Shown here piece after piece: positions 38,320 through 47,057 of a stretch of DNA of 64,000 bases. Origin of the DNA: Hyphobacterium sp. CCMP332 (lineage in GTDB: Bacteria > Pseudomonadota > Alphaproteobacteria > Caulobacterales > Maricaulaceae). The notes under the pieces are model-generated. The model searched no databases. It was not told the origin of the DNA and worked only from the letters and a program-made list of their open reading frames with translations. The stretch lies in contig NZ_CP058669.1 in assembly GCF_014323565.1 (NCBI RefSeq), forward strand, positions 2,507,501 through 2,571,500, read 5' to 3'. Position numbers and translations under genes: made by a program. Each line of letters begins with the position of its first letter. Position 1 is the first letter of the stretch.

Positions 38320-38423
38320 CCGTCATCCCGGACAGGCGTCAGCCTGATCCGGGACCCATGCTGTATATTTGACGATCCGGAATGGGTCCCGGGTTCGCGC
38401 ATTCTGCGCGCCCCGGAAGGACG
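38320..38423. repeat. CATCCCGG-type palindromic repeat, copy A
   Basis: Begins CCGTCATCCCGG eight bases behind the mmsA stop. The first 37 bases (38320-38356) are identical to copy C at 61472-61508. They contain a hairpin, TCCCGGA-c-AGGC-gtca-GCCT-ga-TCCGGGA. This is a well-known intergenic repeat style in alphaproteobacteria. Confidence 0.85.
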
Positions 38424-38469
38424 AATGGAAGGCTTGCCACCCGCATACGCCCCGCTAATCTCCCGTCCC

Positions 38470-39609
38470 ATGCACAATTTCTCCTTCCGCACCGTCCCGC
38501 ACATCGTCTTCGAAGCTGGCGCGTCAAAGCGTCTGGCCCGTCTCGCTGCGCCGGTCCTGAAAGACGCCAAACGCCTCTTCTTTGTCACCGACAAAGGCGT
38601 GCGCAACGCCGGTCTGATTGATAATGCGCTCGCCGCGTTGAAAGCGGATGGCTTTGACGTTTTCGTCTTTGACGAAGTGGTCGCCGATCCGCCTGAAGCC
38701 GTGGTGTTGGACGCCGCCGCGAAAGCCAGCGAATTCGGTGCGCAGGCCATCATCGCCTTTGGTGGTGGCTCGCCCATGGACACAGCGAAAGTCGTCTCCC
38801 TCCTCGCAGGCGGCGACCAGCCCCTGTCGGAGATGTATGGCGTCGAGCAGGTGCGGGTGGCCGGACTGCCCTCCATCATGATCCCGACCACGGCGGGCAC
38901 CGGCTCGGAAGTCACCAATGTCGCGGTGCTGACCACCGGCGCGACCTCCAAGCGCGGCATCGCCTCCGGCGCGCTCTATGCCGATATGGCGATCCTCGAT
39001 CCGGAGCTGACGCTGGGCCTGCCGCGCCATGCCACGGCGGCCACCGGCATAGATGCCATGGTCCATGCCATCGAGGCCTTCACCAACAAGCGCTCGAAAA
39101 ACCCGGTCTCCGATGCACTGGCCCTGGCGGCGCTGAAGAAGCTGCAGGGTGGCATCCTGACCGCCTGCGATGAGCCCTCCAACATTGAGGCCCGCGGCGA
39201 CATGCTGCTCGGCGCCATGCTGGCCGGGCAGGCGTTTTCAAACTCGCCGGTCGGCGCGGTCCATGCCATGGCCTATCCGCTGGGCGGGATATTCCATGTG
39301 CCGCACGGGCTTTCCAATTCGGTCGTCCTGCCGCCTGTCCTGAAATTCAACGCCGCCGCGGCCGAGCCGCTCTATGCTGAAATGGCCGCGCATATGGGGC
39401 TGGCGGCCTCCTCTGCCGGACTGATCGCGGAGATGGAACGCATCGCCGAGGCCACCGGGATCGAGCGCCGCCTCTCCCAGCTCGGCATCTCGCACAATGA
39501 CATTCCGCGCATGGCCGAGGATGTGGCGGCCAATGACCGCCTCTTGCCGAACAATCCGCGCGAACTGACCTATGACGACATCGTCCGGCTCTATGAGGAA
39601 ATCGTATGA
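38470..39609 (+). CDS. Iron-containing alcohol dehydrogenase
   Basis: The 379-residue group III (iron-type) dehydrogenase has the NAD-binding FGGGSPMDTAK, the metal-binding HAMAYPLGGIFHVPHG (two histidines) with an earlier histidine in GIDAMVHAIEAFT, and the TTAGTGSEVTN loop. Members oxidise or reduce alcohols, butanol, or lactaldehyde; the substrate is unclear. Its position after mmsA suggests linked aldehyde/alcohol metabolism, by inference. The ATG at 38470 gives the usual start (MHNFSFRTVPHIVFEAGA); the longer frame upstream lies within the repeat. It overlaps the downstream thioesterase by four bases. Confidence 0.9.
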   Translation: MHNFSFRTVPHIVFEAGASKRLARLAAPVLKDAKRLFFVTDKGVRNAGLIDNALAALKADGFDVFVFDEVVADPPEAVVLDAAAKASEFGAQAIIAFGGGSPMDTAKVVSLLAGGDQPLSEMYGVEQVRVAGLPSIMIPTTAGTGSEVTNVAVLTTGATSKRGIASGALYADMAILDPELTLGLPRHATAATGIDAMVHAIEAFTNKRSKNPVSDALALAALKKLQGGILTACDEPSNIEARGDMLLGAMLAGQAFSNSPVGAVHAMAYPLGGIFHVPHGLSNSVVLPPVLKFNAAAAEPLYAEMAAHMGLAASSAGLIAEMERIAEATGIERRLSQLGISHNDIPRMAEDVAANDRLLPNNPRELTYDDIVRLYEEIV

Positions 39610-40034
39610 GCGGGGCACAGACCGGCCGGACCGATTATCCCGTCTTCATCGAGATCGCCACGCGCTGGCAGGACAATGATGTCTACGGCCACCTCAACAA
39701 TGTCGTCTATTACGAGCTGCTCGATACGGTCGTGAACCGGCATCTGATCGAAGCCGGTGTGCTGGATCCGGCGACCAGCGACCAGATCGGTCTCGTGGTG
39801 GAATCCGGCTGCAAATATTTTGCCTCGCTTGCCTATCCCGAAATCATCGATGTCGGTCTGCGCGTCACCCATATCGGCAATTCCTCGGTGCGCTACGAGG
39901 TCGGGGCTTTCGCCAGGGGTGCCGAAACGCCCGCCGCCGAGGCCTTCTTCGTCCACGTCTATGTCGATGCCAAGGCGCGCCGTCCCAAACCCCTGCCGGA
40001 TGATTTCCGGGCAGTGCTGGAGAGGTTGCGTTAG
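39606..40034 (+). CDS. Acyl-CoA thioesterase, 4HBT (YbgC/FadM) family
   Basis: The 142-residue hotdog-fold protein has the active-site pattern RWQDNDVYGHLNNVVYYELLDT (Asp in place for hydrolysis, as in YbgC/FadM) and the strand VDVG-like IIDVGLRVTHIGNSSVRYEV. It probably hydrolyses acyl-CoA; chain length and role are unknown. Its ATG overlaps the dehydrogenase stop by four bases, so the two are coupled. A second, more distant 4HBT gene lies at 55311. Confidence 0.88.
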   Translation: MSGAQTGRTDYPVFIEIATRWQDNDVYGHLNNVVYYELLDTVVNRHLIEAGVLDPATSDQIGLVVESGCKYFASLAYPEIIDVGLRVTHIGNSSVRYEVGAFARGAETPAAEAFFVHVYVDAKARRPKPLPDDFRAVLERLR

Positions 40035-40063
40035 GCCAGCCTCCTTCGAGTTTATGCCAATCC

Positions 40064-40190
40064 GTCATTCCGGGGTGAGCCGCAGGCGAGAACCCGGAAC
40101 CCATGCTGCGGCGTTTTTGATGGCTCCCCGCTTGTGCGGGACAGGCGGCATGGTTCCCGGATCGTCGCTTCGCTCCGTCCGGGATGACGT
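40064..40190. repeat. CATCCCGG-type palindromic repeat, copy B
   Basis: Starts CGTCATTCCGGGG and ends CCGTCCGGGATGACG, so its ends are inverted copies of each other. It lies 30 bases behind the thioesterase stop and is diverged from copies A and C while keeping the same outer ends. Confidence 0.75.
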
Positions 40191-40256
40191 TGTTTGCCTT
40201 GTCTCGTGGTGAGGGGGCATCTTGCCATTCCCGCACCTCGCTGCCATCAAACCACC

Positions 40257-40346
40257 ATGCGAGAGATCAAACGCCCGCTCTATCTTGTGACGGCCGCCGC
40301 CATTGCCTTCGGCCTGTTGTTGGCAGTGTTGATTTTTGCCGCATGA
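40257..40346 (+). CDS. 29-residue single-pass membrane peptide coupled to zapE
   Basis: A short frame encodes MREIKRPLYLVTAAAIAFGL followed by LLAVLIFAA and a stop. It has a positively charged N-terminus and one hydrophobic segment (about residues 10-28). Its stop overlaps the ATG of zapE as ATGA (40343-40346), the coupling pattern of real co-translated genes. No Shine-Dalgarno sequence is obvious. The composition and junction are strong hints for a genuine small protein, but there is no independent proof. It could be a membrane anchor or regulator for ZapE, by inference from location only. Confidence 0.6.
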   Translation: MREIKRPLYLVTAAAIAFGLLLAVLIFAA

Positions 40347-41458
40347 CCCCGCTCGCCAACCTTGAAAAGCGGATTGCCGAAGGCACACTGACCGAGGACG
40401 CCGGACAACTGGCCGCGGCGCAGGCGCTGACCGATTTGCACGAAAGGCTGGCAAGCTGGCGTATCAGGGATGGCTGGTTCCGCCACAAGACACCGCCGCC
40501 GCGCGGTCTTTATCTCTGGGGCGGGGTCGGGCGCGGTAAATCCATGCTGATGGACCTGTTCTTCAAAACCGCTCCGGTGGCGCAAAAACGCCGCGTCCAC
40601 TTTCATGAATTCATGCAGGAAACCCACGCCCGCATCGGTGCCTGGCGCAAACGGCTGGAGCGGAAAAAGGGTCAGGATGATCCCATCCCGCCCGTCGCAA
40701 AAGCCATCGCTGCGGATGCGCGCCTGCTCTGCTTTGACGAATTCCAGGTCACCGATATTGCCGATGCCATGTTGCTGGGACGCCTCTTTGAACAGCTTTT
40801 CGATATCGGCGTCGTGGTCGTGGCGACATCCAATCGCGTGCCGGACGACCTCTACAGGGACGGCATCAACCGCCAGCTTTTCCTGCCCTTCATCGCGGAG
40901 CTGAAAGACCGGCTGGATGTGATGGAGATCGCTTCCGGGGTGGATCACCGCCTGCAGCAACTCACGGCCGCGCCGGTCTATTACACGCCGCTGGGATCCG
41001 AAGCGGATGCTGCGCTGGATGAAGCCTGGAAGCGGCTGACGCAAGGTGCCGAGCCGCAGTCCTGCACGATCACCGTTCACGGGCGGGCCGTTCCGGTGCC
41101 GCGCGAAGCAGCGGGCGTTGCCCGCTTCACCTTTGCCGAATTATGCGCCCGGCCCCTGGGTGCGGCGGACTATCTCGCCATCGCGGCGCAATTTCATACA
41201 TTGCTCGTCGGAGACGTGCCGCAACTGACGCCGGACAAGCGCAATGAGGCGAAACGCTTTGTCACATTGATTGACGCGCTCTACGAAGCCAAAACAAAGC
41301 TGGTCATGAGCGCCGCCGCCGAACCGGACGATCTCTATCCGGCCGGCGATGGAGCCTTTGAATTTGAACGCACGGCGTCGCGTCTGATGGAAATGCGGTC
41401 TGAAACCTATCTCGCCGCCGCCCACGAAGACGCCATGCCGCAAACAGGAGAAAGCTGA
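40343..41458 (+). CDS. zapE: Cell-division ATPase ZapE (AFG1 family)
   Basis: The 371-residue AFG1/LACE1-type ATPase has Walker A GGVGRGKS (residues 60-67), followed by MLMDLFF, HFHEFMQETH, Walker B LLCFDEFQVTDIADAMLL and ATSNRVPDDLYRDGINRQ. E. coli ZapE modulates the FtsZ ring under stress. The ATG at 40343 is preferred: it is where similarity begins and it overlaps the upstream small frame; an in-frame start at 40184 lies in repeat sequence. It overlaps the following methyltransferase by one base. Confidence 0.94.
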   Translation: MTPLANLEKRIAEGTLTEDAGQLAAAQALTDLHERLASWRIRDGWFRHKTPPPRGLYLWGGVGRGKSMLMDLFFKTAPVAQKRRVHFHEFMQETHARIGAWRKRLERKKGQDDPIPPVAKAIAADARLLCFDEFQVTDIADAMLLGRLFEQLFDIGVVVVATSNRVPDDLYRDGINRQLFLPFIAELKDRLDVMEIASGVDHRLQQLTAAPVYYTPLGSEADAALDEAWKRLTQGAEPQSCTITVHGRAVPVPREAAGVARFTFAELCARPLGAADYLAIAAQFHTLLVGDVPQLTPDKRNEAKRFVTLIDALYEAKTKLVMSAAAEPDDLYPAGDGAFEFERTASRLMEMRSETYLAAAHEDAMPQTGES

Positions 41459-42129
41459 TGTCCCGCTCCATCAGTCTCGACGAGACCCTCACCAATTATG
41501 TCCGCAAGGCCAACCGCGCCGAATCCCCGGCGCTGGAGCGCTGCCGCATCGAGACTGATGCGCGCGAGGACAAGATGATGCAGATCAGCCCGGAACAGGG
41601 TGCTTTCATGAAGCTGATCGCCCGCATGGTGAATGCCAGGACGGCAGTCGAGGTCGGCGTTTTCACCGGCTATTCGGCGCTGGCGACAGCCGAGACCATG
41701 AAGGAAATGCACGGCACAAAAGCCCGGCTCTTTGCCTGCGATGTCTCCTATGACTTCATCGGCATGGCCGAGGATTACTGGAAGGAAGGCGGGGTTGCCG
41801 ACATCATCCAGCCAGTGATTGGCGATGCGCGCCATAGCCTGATCGGCCTGTTGAATGACGGGCTTGGCGAGAGCGTCGATCTGATGTTCGTGGATGCCGA
41901 TAAAACCGGCTACCCCGATTACTACACCGCCGGCCTCAGCCTGTTGCGGCCCGGCGGCATCATGCTGTTCGACAATGTCCTGTGGTCGGGCTCGGTCGCC
42001 GATCCGCAAAAATGCGATGAGGACACCGAAGCCCTGCGCGCCATTGCCGACAAGCTGCGCGAGGATGACCGCGTCGAGATCGCCTTCACCGCCATTGGCG
42101 ACGGCGTACTGATGGCGATGAAGCGCTAG
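41458..42129 (+). CDS. O-methyltransferase, caffeoyl-CoA OMT type
   Basis: The 223-residue class I SAM methyltransferase has the AdoMet glycine motif EVGVFTGYSALATA, the acidic residue after LFACDVS, and the family's metal-binding FVDADKTGYPDYY and LFDNVLWSGSVAD. Bacterial members methylate catechol-like hydroxyls; the natural substrate is unknown. It overlaps the zapE stop by one base (TGATG), indicating coupling, and converges with the DUF6265-like gene, overlapping its end by four bases. Confidence 0.88.
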   Translation: MSRSISLDETLTNYVRKANRAESPALERCRIETDAREDKMMQISPEQGAFMKLIARMVNARTAVEVGVFTGYSALATAETMKEMHGTKARLFACDVSYDFIGMAEDYWKEGGVADIIQPVIGDARHSLIGLLNDGLGESVDLMFVDADKTGYPDYYTAGLSLLRPGGIMLFDNVLWSGSVADPQKCDEDTEALRAIADKLREDDRVEIAFTAIGDGVLMAMKR

Positions 42130-42560
42130 TCTTCCACACGCTCCCAGCCAAAGCTGAACGCCTGATCGCCCGACAGATCAGAGATCGTCGCCGTCAGCGT
42201 ATCACCGTCGCGTACATAGCGGATGCGTTGCGGGAAATCATGCTCCGGATTTTCGAACGTCACGGCATGTTCACCGCTCTGCACAAGTTCGAAACACACG
42301 GCCTCCCCGCCACCGGGCTGAGCGCAATAGGCGGCGCCATCATCGTTCTCGACAATGCGCATGAATTCAAAGGCCCGTGCTTGTCCGTCGCTGATCGTGC
42401 GGTTGACCCCGAGATAGAGCCCGCCATCGCCATTGGTCCAGATTTCCTCGGACACGCGGCCATCGGCCTCGCTGCGCCAATGCCCCTCCATCCAGTCCAG
42501 ATCGCTGGCCGGCGCCGGGCTGCTCAATATCAAACTCACAATTCCCGCCCGAACCAGCAT
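42126..42560 (-). CDS. Exported DUF6265-like protein
   Basis: The 144-residue product has an N-terminal signal peptide (MLVRAGIVSLILSSPAPA) and a lipocalin-like beta-rich core: LDWMEGHWRSEADGRVSEE, GLYLGVNRTI, FEFMRI, VTFENPEHDFPQRIRY and FSFGWERVED. These features match the DUF6265 family of unknown role. The start is the ATG at 42560 with GGAG eight bases upstream; a TTG at 42578 would add six residues. It is convergent with the methyltransferase and divergent from mdh. Confidence 0.75.
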   Translation of the reverse strand: MLVRAGIVSLILSSPAPASDLDWMEGHWRSEADGRVSEEIWTNGDGGLYLGVNRTISDGQARAFEFMRIVENDDGAAYCAQPGGGEAVCFELVQSGEHAVTFENPEHDFPQRIRYVRDGDTLTATISDLSGDQAFSFGWERVED

Positions 42561-42639
42561 AACGATCTCCGTGACCAAAAGAAAATACTAGCGCAAAACC
42601 GCAGACCTGTCGCTTGCTCCGGAACGTCTGCGGGTCTAG

Positions 42640-43641
<1,002 letters not shown>

Positions 43642-43737
43642 TCACGCTGGCTGACATCCCGGCCACATTCGCGTGAGCGCCATTGACCGGGACCGGTGAT
43701 GGCTCCAATTCCCGTGCGGGAAGAAAAGGGGCTATCC

Positions 43738-44358
43738 ATGTTTAAATATCTGACGCCGGTTCTTGCGCTGGGTCTGTTTGCCTGTTCGGGCGGCAGCGAT
43801 ACACCACCGGAAAATTCCGCAGCGCTCGAATCAGCCAGCGAGGCGGCCGAAACGCTCGGCCCGTCCGTTGGCAGCGCGATGCCGGCATTCCGCCTGGCTG
43901 ATGGCAATGGCGAGATGCTGACGCTGGCCGATGTCGCCGGGGATAACGGCACGGTTATCTATTTCAACCGCTCGCTCGACTGGTGTCCCTTCTGTCAGAC
44001 CCAGACGATGGAGGTGAATGCGGCCGCTGATCAGTTTGCGGCTCTTGGCTATGGCGTGGTGACGATTACCTATGACAGCGTGGACATAATCCAGGATTTT
44101 GCCGAACGCCGTTCGATCGGCATCACCCTGCTGTCCGATCCGGAATCCACCCTCGTTGATGCACTTGATATTCGCGATCCGGTTTATACCGACCCCGACA
44201 GCATGGCTTATGGCGTGCCCTATCCGATCACCTTCATCGTCGATGCTGAGGGCGTGATTACCCACAAGCTCTGGCACGAGCCGGGATATGGCGAGCAGCG
44301 CGGCTATCGCGAGCGCATTTCCGTGGGCGATGTGTTGAGCGTGCTGGAGAGTGATTAA
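43738..44358 (+). CDS. Lipoprotein peroxiredoxin-like (AhpC/TSA) protein
   Basis: The 206-residue protein has a lipoprotein signal (lipobox LFAC, Cys16), a Ser/Glu-rich linker and a thioredoxin-fold AhpC/TSA domain with a CPFC site (SLDWCPFCQTQT, Cys83 and Cys86), then YGVVTITYDS and FIVDAEGVITH. The twin cysteines suggest an atypical peroxiredoxin or a thiol reductase at the membrane face. The ATG at 43738 is preferred over one at 43696 because it directly precedes the signal peptide. It converges with a TspO-like gene, overlapping by four bases. Confidence 0.82.
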   Translation: MFKYLTPVLALGLFACSGGSDTPPENSAALESASEAAETLGPSVGSAMPAFRLADGNGEMLTLADVAGDNGTVIYFNRSLDWCPFCQTQTMEVNAAADQFAALGYGVVTITYDSVDIIQDFAERRSIGITLLSDPESTLVDALDIRDPVYTDPDSMAYGVPYPITFIVDAEGVITHKLWHEPGYGEQRGYRERISVGDVLSVLESD

Positions 44359-44867
44359 AGCCCGGCGAGTTGCAGACCGGAATTGAGTCGCATCAGCTCG
44401 AACGAGACCGTCAGCATGAAGGTCGTCCAGATGAAGATGGGCCACATCAGGACGGCCGAGAATTTCTGGGCCCGGCCAATAACAAAGACGGTCAGGGCCG
44501 TCAGAATCCAGCTGCCGAGAATCGCGTAAAAGCCGAACGTCACATCGCGCAGGATCACAAACCCGGCCAGCCATCCGCCCGAAGCGAGATAGAGCAGAAC
44601 GAGGAGACCAATGGAAACACGCCGGGCCCAGCCATGGCCGAAGCGGTCCACAATCCAGAGCACCAGTGCCATCATCATGGTTTTGGCGATCCACAACCAG
44701 GTCAGGATCATGACGGGTGGCAGCAAGAGGGGCCTCTGCAAATCCTGATACACCCATTCCACAACGCCGGTCGCGAAGGCGAGCCCGGAAATAACGCCGG
44801 TCATCGCAGCGGCAATGATCCAGTATACGGCAAGGCGTATGATTGTGGGACGGTTTGTATGGGCCAT
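44355..44867 (-). CDS. TspO/MBR-like membrane protein
   Basis: The 170-residue protein has five hydrophobic segments and TspO/MBR-type landmarks: WVYQDLQRPLLLPPVMIL resembling the WY..L..P...PP loop, and a C-terminal PIFIWTTFMLTVSFELMRLN like the family's P..W..FA..LN end. TspO proteins bind porphyrins and steroids and affect stress responses. Several consensus tryptophans are missing, so the call is tentative. The ATG at 44867 is chosen; a TTG at 44888 is possible. Confidence 0.6.
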   Translation of the reverse strand: MAHTNRPTIIRLAVYWIIAAAMTGVISGLAFATGVVEWVYQDLQRPLLLPPVMILTWLWIAKTMMMALVLWIVDRFGHGWARRVSIGLLVLLYLASGGWLAGFVILRDVTFGFYAILGSWILTALTVFVIGRAQKFSAVLMWPIFIWTTFMLTVSFELMRLNSGLQLAGL

Positions 44868-45010
44868 GAGAAGGACGGATTGCTCCAATATTGATCAACA
44901 TCCCTCCATCGCAAGGAATGCGCCAATTGTGGCATCAGCGAGGCATTGCGCTTGCCCGCCGCAGAGCCGCAGCCTATTCCCGCTATCCGGTTGCATTTCA
45001 GGAGGTCAGC

Positions 45011-45562
45011 ATGCCGATGGAAATTTCAACATTCGGGCCGCGCCTGGAAACAGACCGCCTGATCCTGCGCGTCCCCGAAGAGCGTGATCTGGAACCTCTG
45101 GCCGCCGCCATGGCGGACGAGGAAACCGCCCGGCACATTGGCGGCACACAATCGCCGCCTCTGGTGTGGCGCTCCATCGCCAGCATTATCGGTCACTGGG
45201 CGCTGCGCGGCTATGGATTCTTCACGGTCGAGGACCGGGCGACCGGCGAATGGCTGGGCCGGGTCGGCCCCTGGTTTCCGCATGGCTGGCCGCAGCCGGA
45301 AGTGGGCTGGACGATCAAGCGCGAGGCGTGGGGTAAGGGCTATGCCAGCGAGGCCGCTGCGCGCTCCATCGACTGGGCATTTGACACGCTCGGCTGGGAC
45401 TCGGTCATCCACCTCATCGATGAGAAAAATACCGGTTCACAAGGCGTTGCGAAGAAACTCGGTTCAAGAAATCTGGGCCGCAAGGCTGAAGTGGCGGGCT
45501 TTGGCATGATCGTCGACGTCTGGGGCCAGTCGAAAGCCGACTGGGTCGCCGGACGCGGCTAG
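45011..45562 (+). CDS. GNAT acetyltransferase, RimJ/RimL-like
   Basis: The 183-residue protein matches the RimJ/RimL-type GNAT group: LETDRLILRVPEERDLEPL at the start, GYGFFTVEDRATGEWLGRVG, and the acetyl-CoA loop REAWGKGYASEAAARSIDWAF with the following IDEKNTGSQGVAKKLG. The acceptor is unknown. A strong ribosome-binding site (CAGGAGG) lies seven bases before the ATG at 45011, which rules out the longer upstream frame. It converges with the LytTR gene, overlapping by four bases. Confidence 0.87.
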   Translation: MPMEISTFGPRLETDRLILRVPEERDLEPLAAAMADEETARHIGGTQSPPLVWRSIASIIGHWALRGYGFFTVEDRATGEWLGRVGPWFPHGWPQPEVGWTIKREAWGKGYASEAAARSIDWAFDTLGWDSVIHLIDEKNTGSQGVAKKLGSRNLGRKAEVAGFGMIVDVWGQSKADWVAGRG

Positions 45563-46341
45563 ATCCAGCCTCTGTCGCGGATTTCCGGATAGAAGCTTCG
45601 GCTGACCGGTGCGGTAATGCCGCCCGTGAGGGTCAATTCGGCGCGGCCGCCGGATTTCGCGGCATTATCAATCGCCGCACGCGCTACCCACCAGGAGCGG
45701 TGCGTCTGCGCACCGTCCAGCCCCTCAACGGCCGCTATCGCGTCACTCAGACGCATCAGGATCAGCGCATCGCCGCGCGCTGTATGTACCCGCAGATAAT
45801 GATCTTCCGATTGCAGGGCGAGGATATCAGCGGTTCTCAGCCGCACCGGCAGTTTGTCGGTCAGCGCCCGACCGGCGCTGGCCTCGGCTGCGTTTTCGCT
45901 TCGGCCTTCCAGCATATAATTGATGGCGGTCACGGCGGCAGAAATCACGAACACCAGACCGAACATGATCGGCCAGGTATAGAGGGGTGGTGCCGGGCCC
46001 AACACCGCCTGTATGCTGATCACGGCAATCGTTACCGGCAGCGAAACCAGCACGGCGACCAGCGTGTAGGCCGCAAGTTTCGGCATGCCGGGTGCAAACC
46101 GTTCCAGAGCCCAGACCGCAGCATTGCCGGAGGCCCCGCCGAGCAGCATCAGCGACACCCAGTAGATCCACACCCACGGCCAGCCCAGCCCGCCCGTATT
46201 ATAGGGGGCGAGAATCGCCAGAAAGGTGCCGATCCCGGCGACCAACAGATAATTGCTGCCGTGTTGCTTCGCCCAGTCGACCAGCTTCTGCACCGAAAAG
46301 ACCCCTCCATTCGCGTTTCGCGAACGGTAATCTAGCGCCAT
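45559..46341 (-). CDS. Membrane-anchored LytTR transcription regulator
   Basis: The 260-residue protein has four predicted membrane segments in the first 140 residues, then a C-terminal LytTR DNA-binding domain (LQSEDHYLRVHTARGDALIL, HRSWWVARAAI, APVSRSFYPEIRDRGWI). No receiver domain is present, so it is a one-component membrane regulator rather than a two-component partner. The ATG at 46341 is preferred; the long open stretch further upstream crosses the promoter region. It is divergent from the DUF2306 gene, with 97 bases between starts, so that gene is a likely target, by inference. Confidence 0.82.
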   Translation of the reverse strand: MALDYRSRNANGGVFSVQKLVDWAKQHGSNYLLVAGIGTFLAILAPYNTGGLGWPWVWIYWVSLMLLGGASGNAAVWALERFAPGMPKLAAYTLVAVLVSLPVTIAVISIQAVLGPAPPLYTWPIMFGLVFVISAAVTAINYMLEGRSENAAEASAGRALTDKLPVRLRTADILALQSEDHYLRVHTARGDALILMRLSDAIAAVEGLDGAQTHRSWWVARAAIDNAAKSGGRAELTLTGGITAPVSRSFYPEIRDRGWI

Positions 46342-46438
46342 TCGCGACGGGAAACAGCCCGTTTGCGTAGTCCGTATTTCTTCCGGCCGGATGCGTTGGC
46401 AATCAGGGCCATCACCTGTTTTCCCGGAGGAATGTAAA

Positions 46439-46978
46439 ATGAATACTCTTCGCCACCTGGCCATCGGATTCGGACTGGTCACCATCGTTGTCGGCATCGC
46501 GCTCATACAGGGCGGTATCATGCAGGACGGCTATCTCGGCGCCTATGCGCAGGAGATTGGAAACATGATTTCCGGCTTTAATCCGGATTTCGCCGCGTTT
46601 TTCCGTGCGCCGGTCATTATCCAGGTCCATGCGGGCGCGGCCCTGGCGGCCCTGTTGCTCGGCGCGGTTCAGCTGCTGGCCCCGAAGGGGACGATCCCGC
46701 ACCGGACGCTGGGCTATACTTGGGCGGTGCTGATGCTTGTCACTGCGATCACGGCGATTTTCATTCGCGAGATCAACCAGGGCAGCTTCAGCTTCATCCA
46801 CATCTTCGTGCCGCTGACGCTGATGGGGCTGTACGGCATGATCACTCATGCCCGCGCCATGCGCACCGACAAGCACCGCAATGCGGTTCTGGGACTCTTT
46901 CTCGGCGCATTGGTCGTGCCCGGACTGTTTACCTTCATGCCCGGCCGCCTGCTGTGGCAGATGTTTTTTGGCGGGTAG
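46439..46978 (+). CDS. DUF2306 membrane protein
   Basis: The 179-residue protein has about five membrane segments and the DUF2306 features: an early histidine in IIQVHAGAALAALLLGAVQLL, IPHRTLGYTWAVLML, SFIHIFVPLTLMGL and HRNAVLGLFLGALVVPG. Conserved histidines inside the membrane segments recall heme- or metal-binding membrane proteins, but the function is unknown. GGAGG lies eight bases before the ATG at 46439. It is divergent from a membrane LytTR regulator. Confidence 0.75.
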   Translation: MNTLRHLAIGFGLVTIVVGIALIQGGIMQDGYLGAYAQEIGNMISGFNPDFAAFFRAPVIIQVHAGAALAALLLGAVQLLAPKGTIPHRTLGYTWAVLMLVTAITAIFIREINQGSFSFIHIFVPLTLMGLYGMITHARAMRTDKHRNAVLGLFLGALVVPGLFTFMPGRLLWQMFFGG

Positions 46979-47057
46979 TCACCGGCAGCGCAGGATTGGA
47001 TTCGTGTCAACGTCACATTTCCGGTGTAAGCGGATCGAAACCGGTATGGAGATTTCG

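Noticed and set aside
38320-38425. Possible CRISPR-like repeat because of three similar copies
   Set aside because: Copies are 1.7 to 21 kb apart with no spacers, and lie singly behind stop codons.
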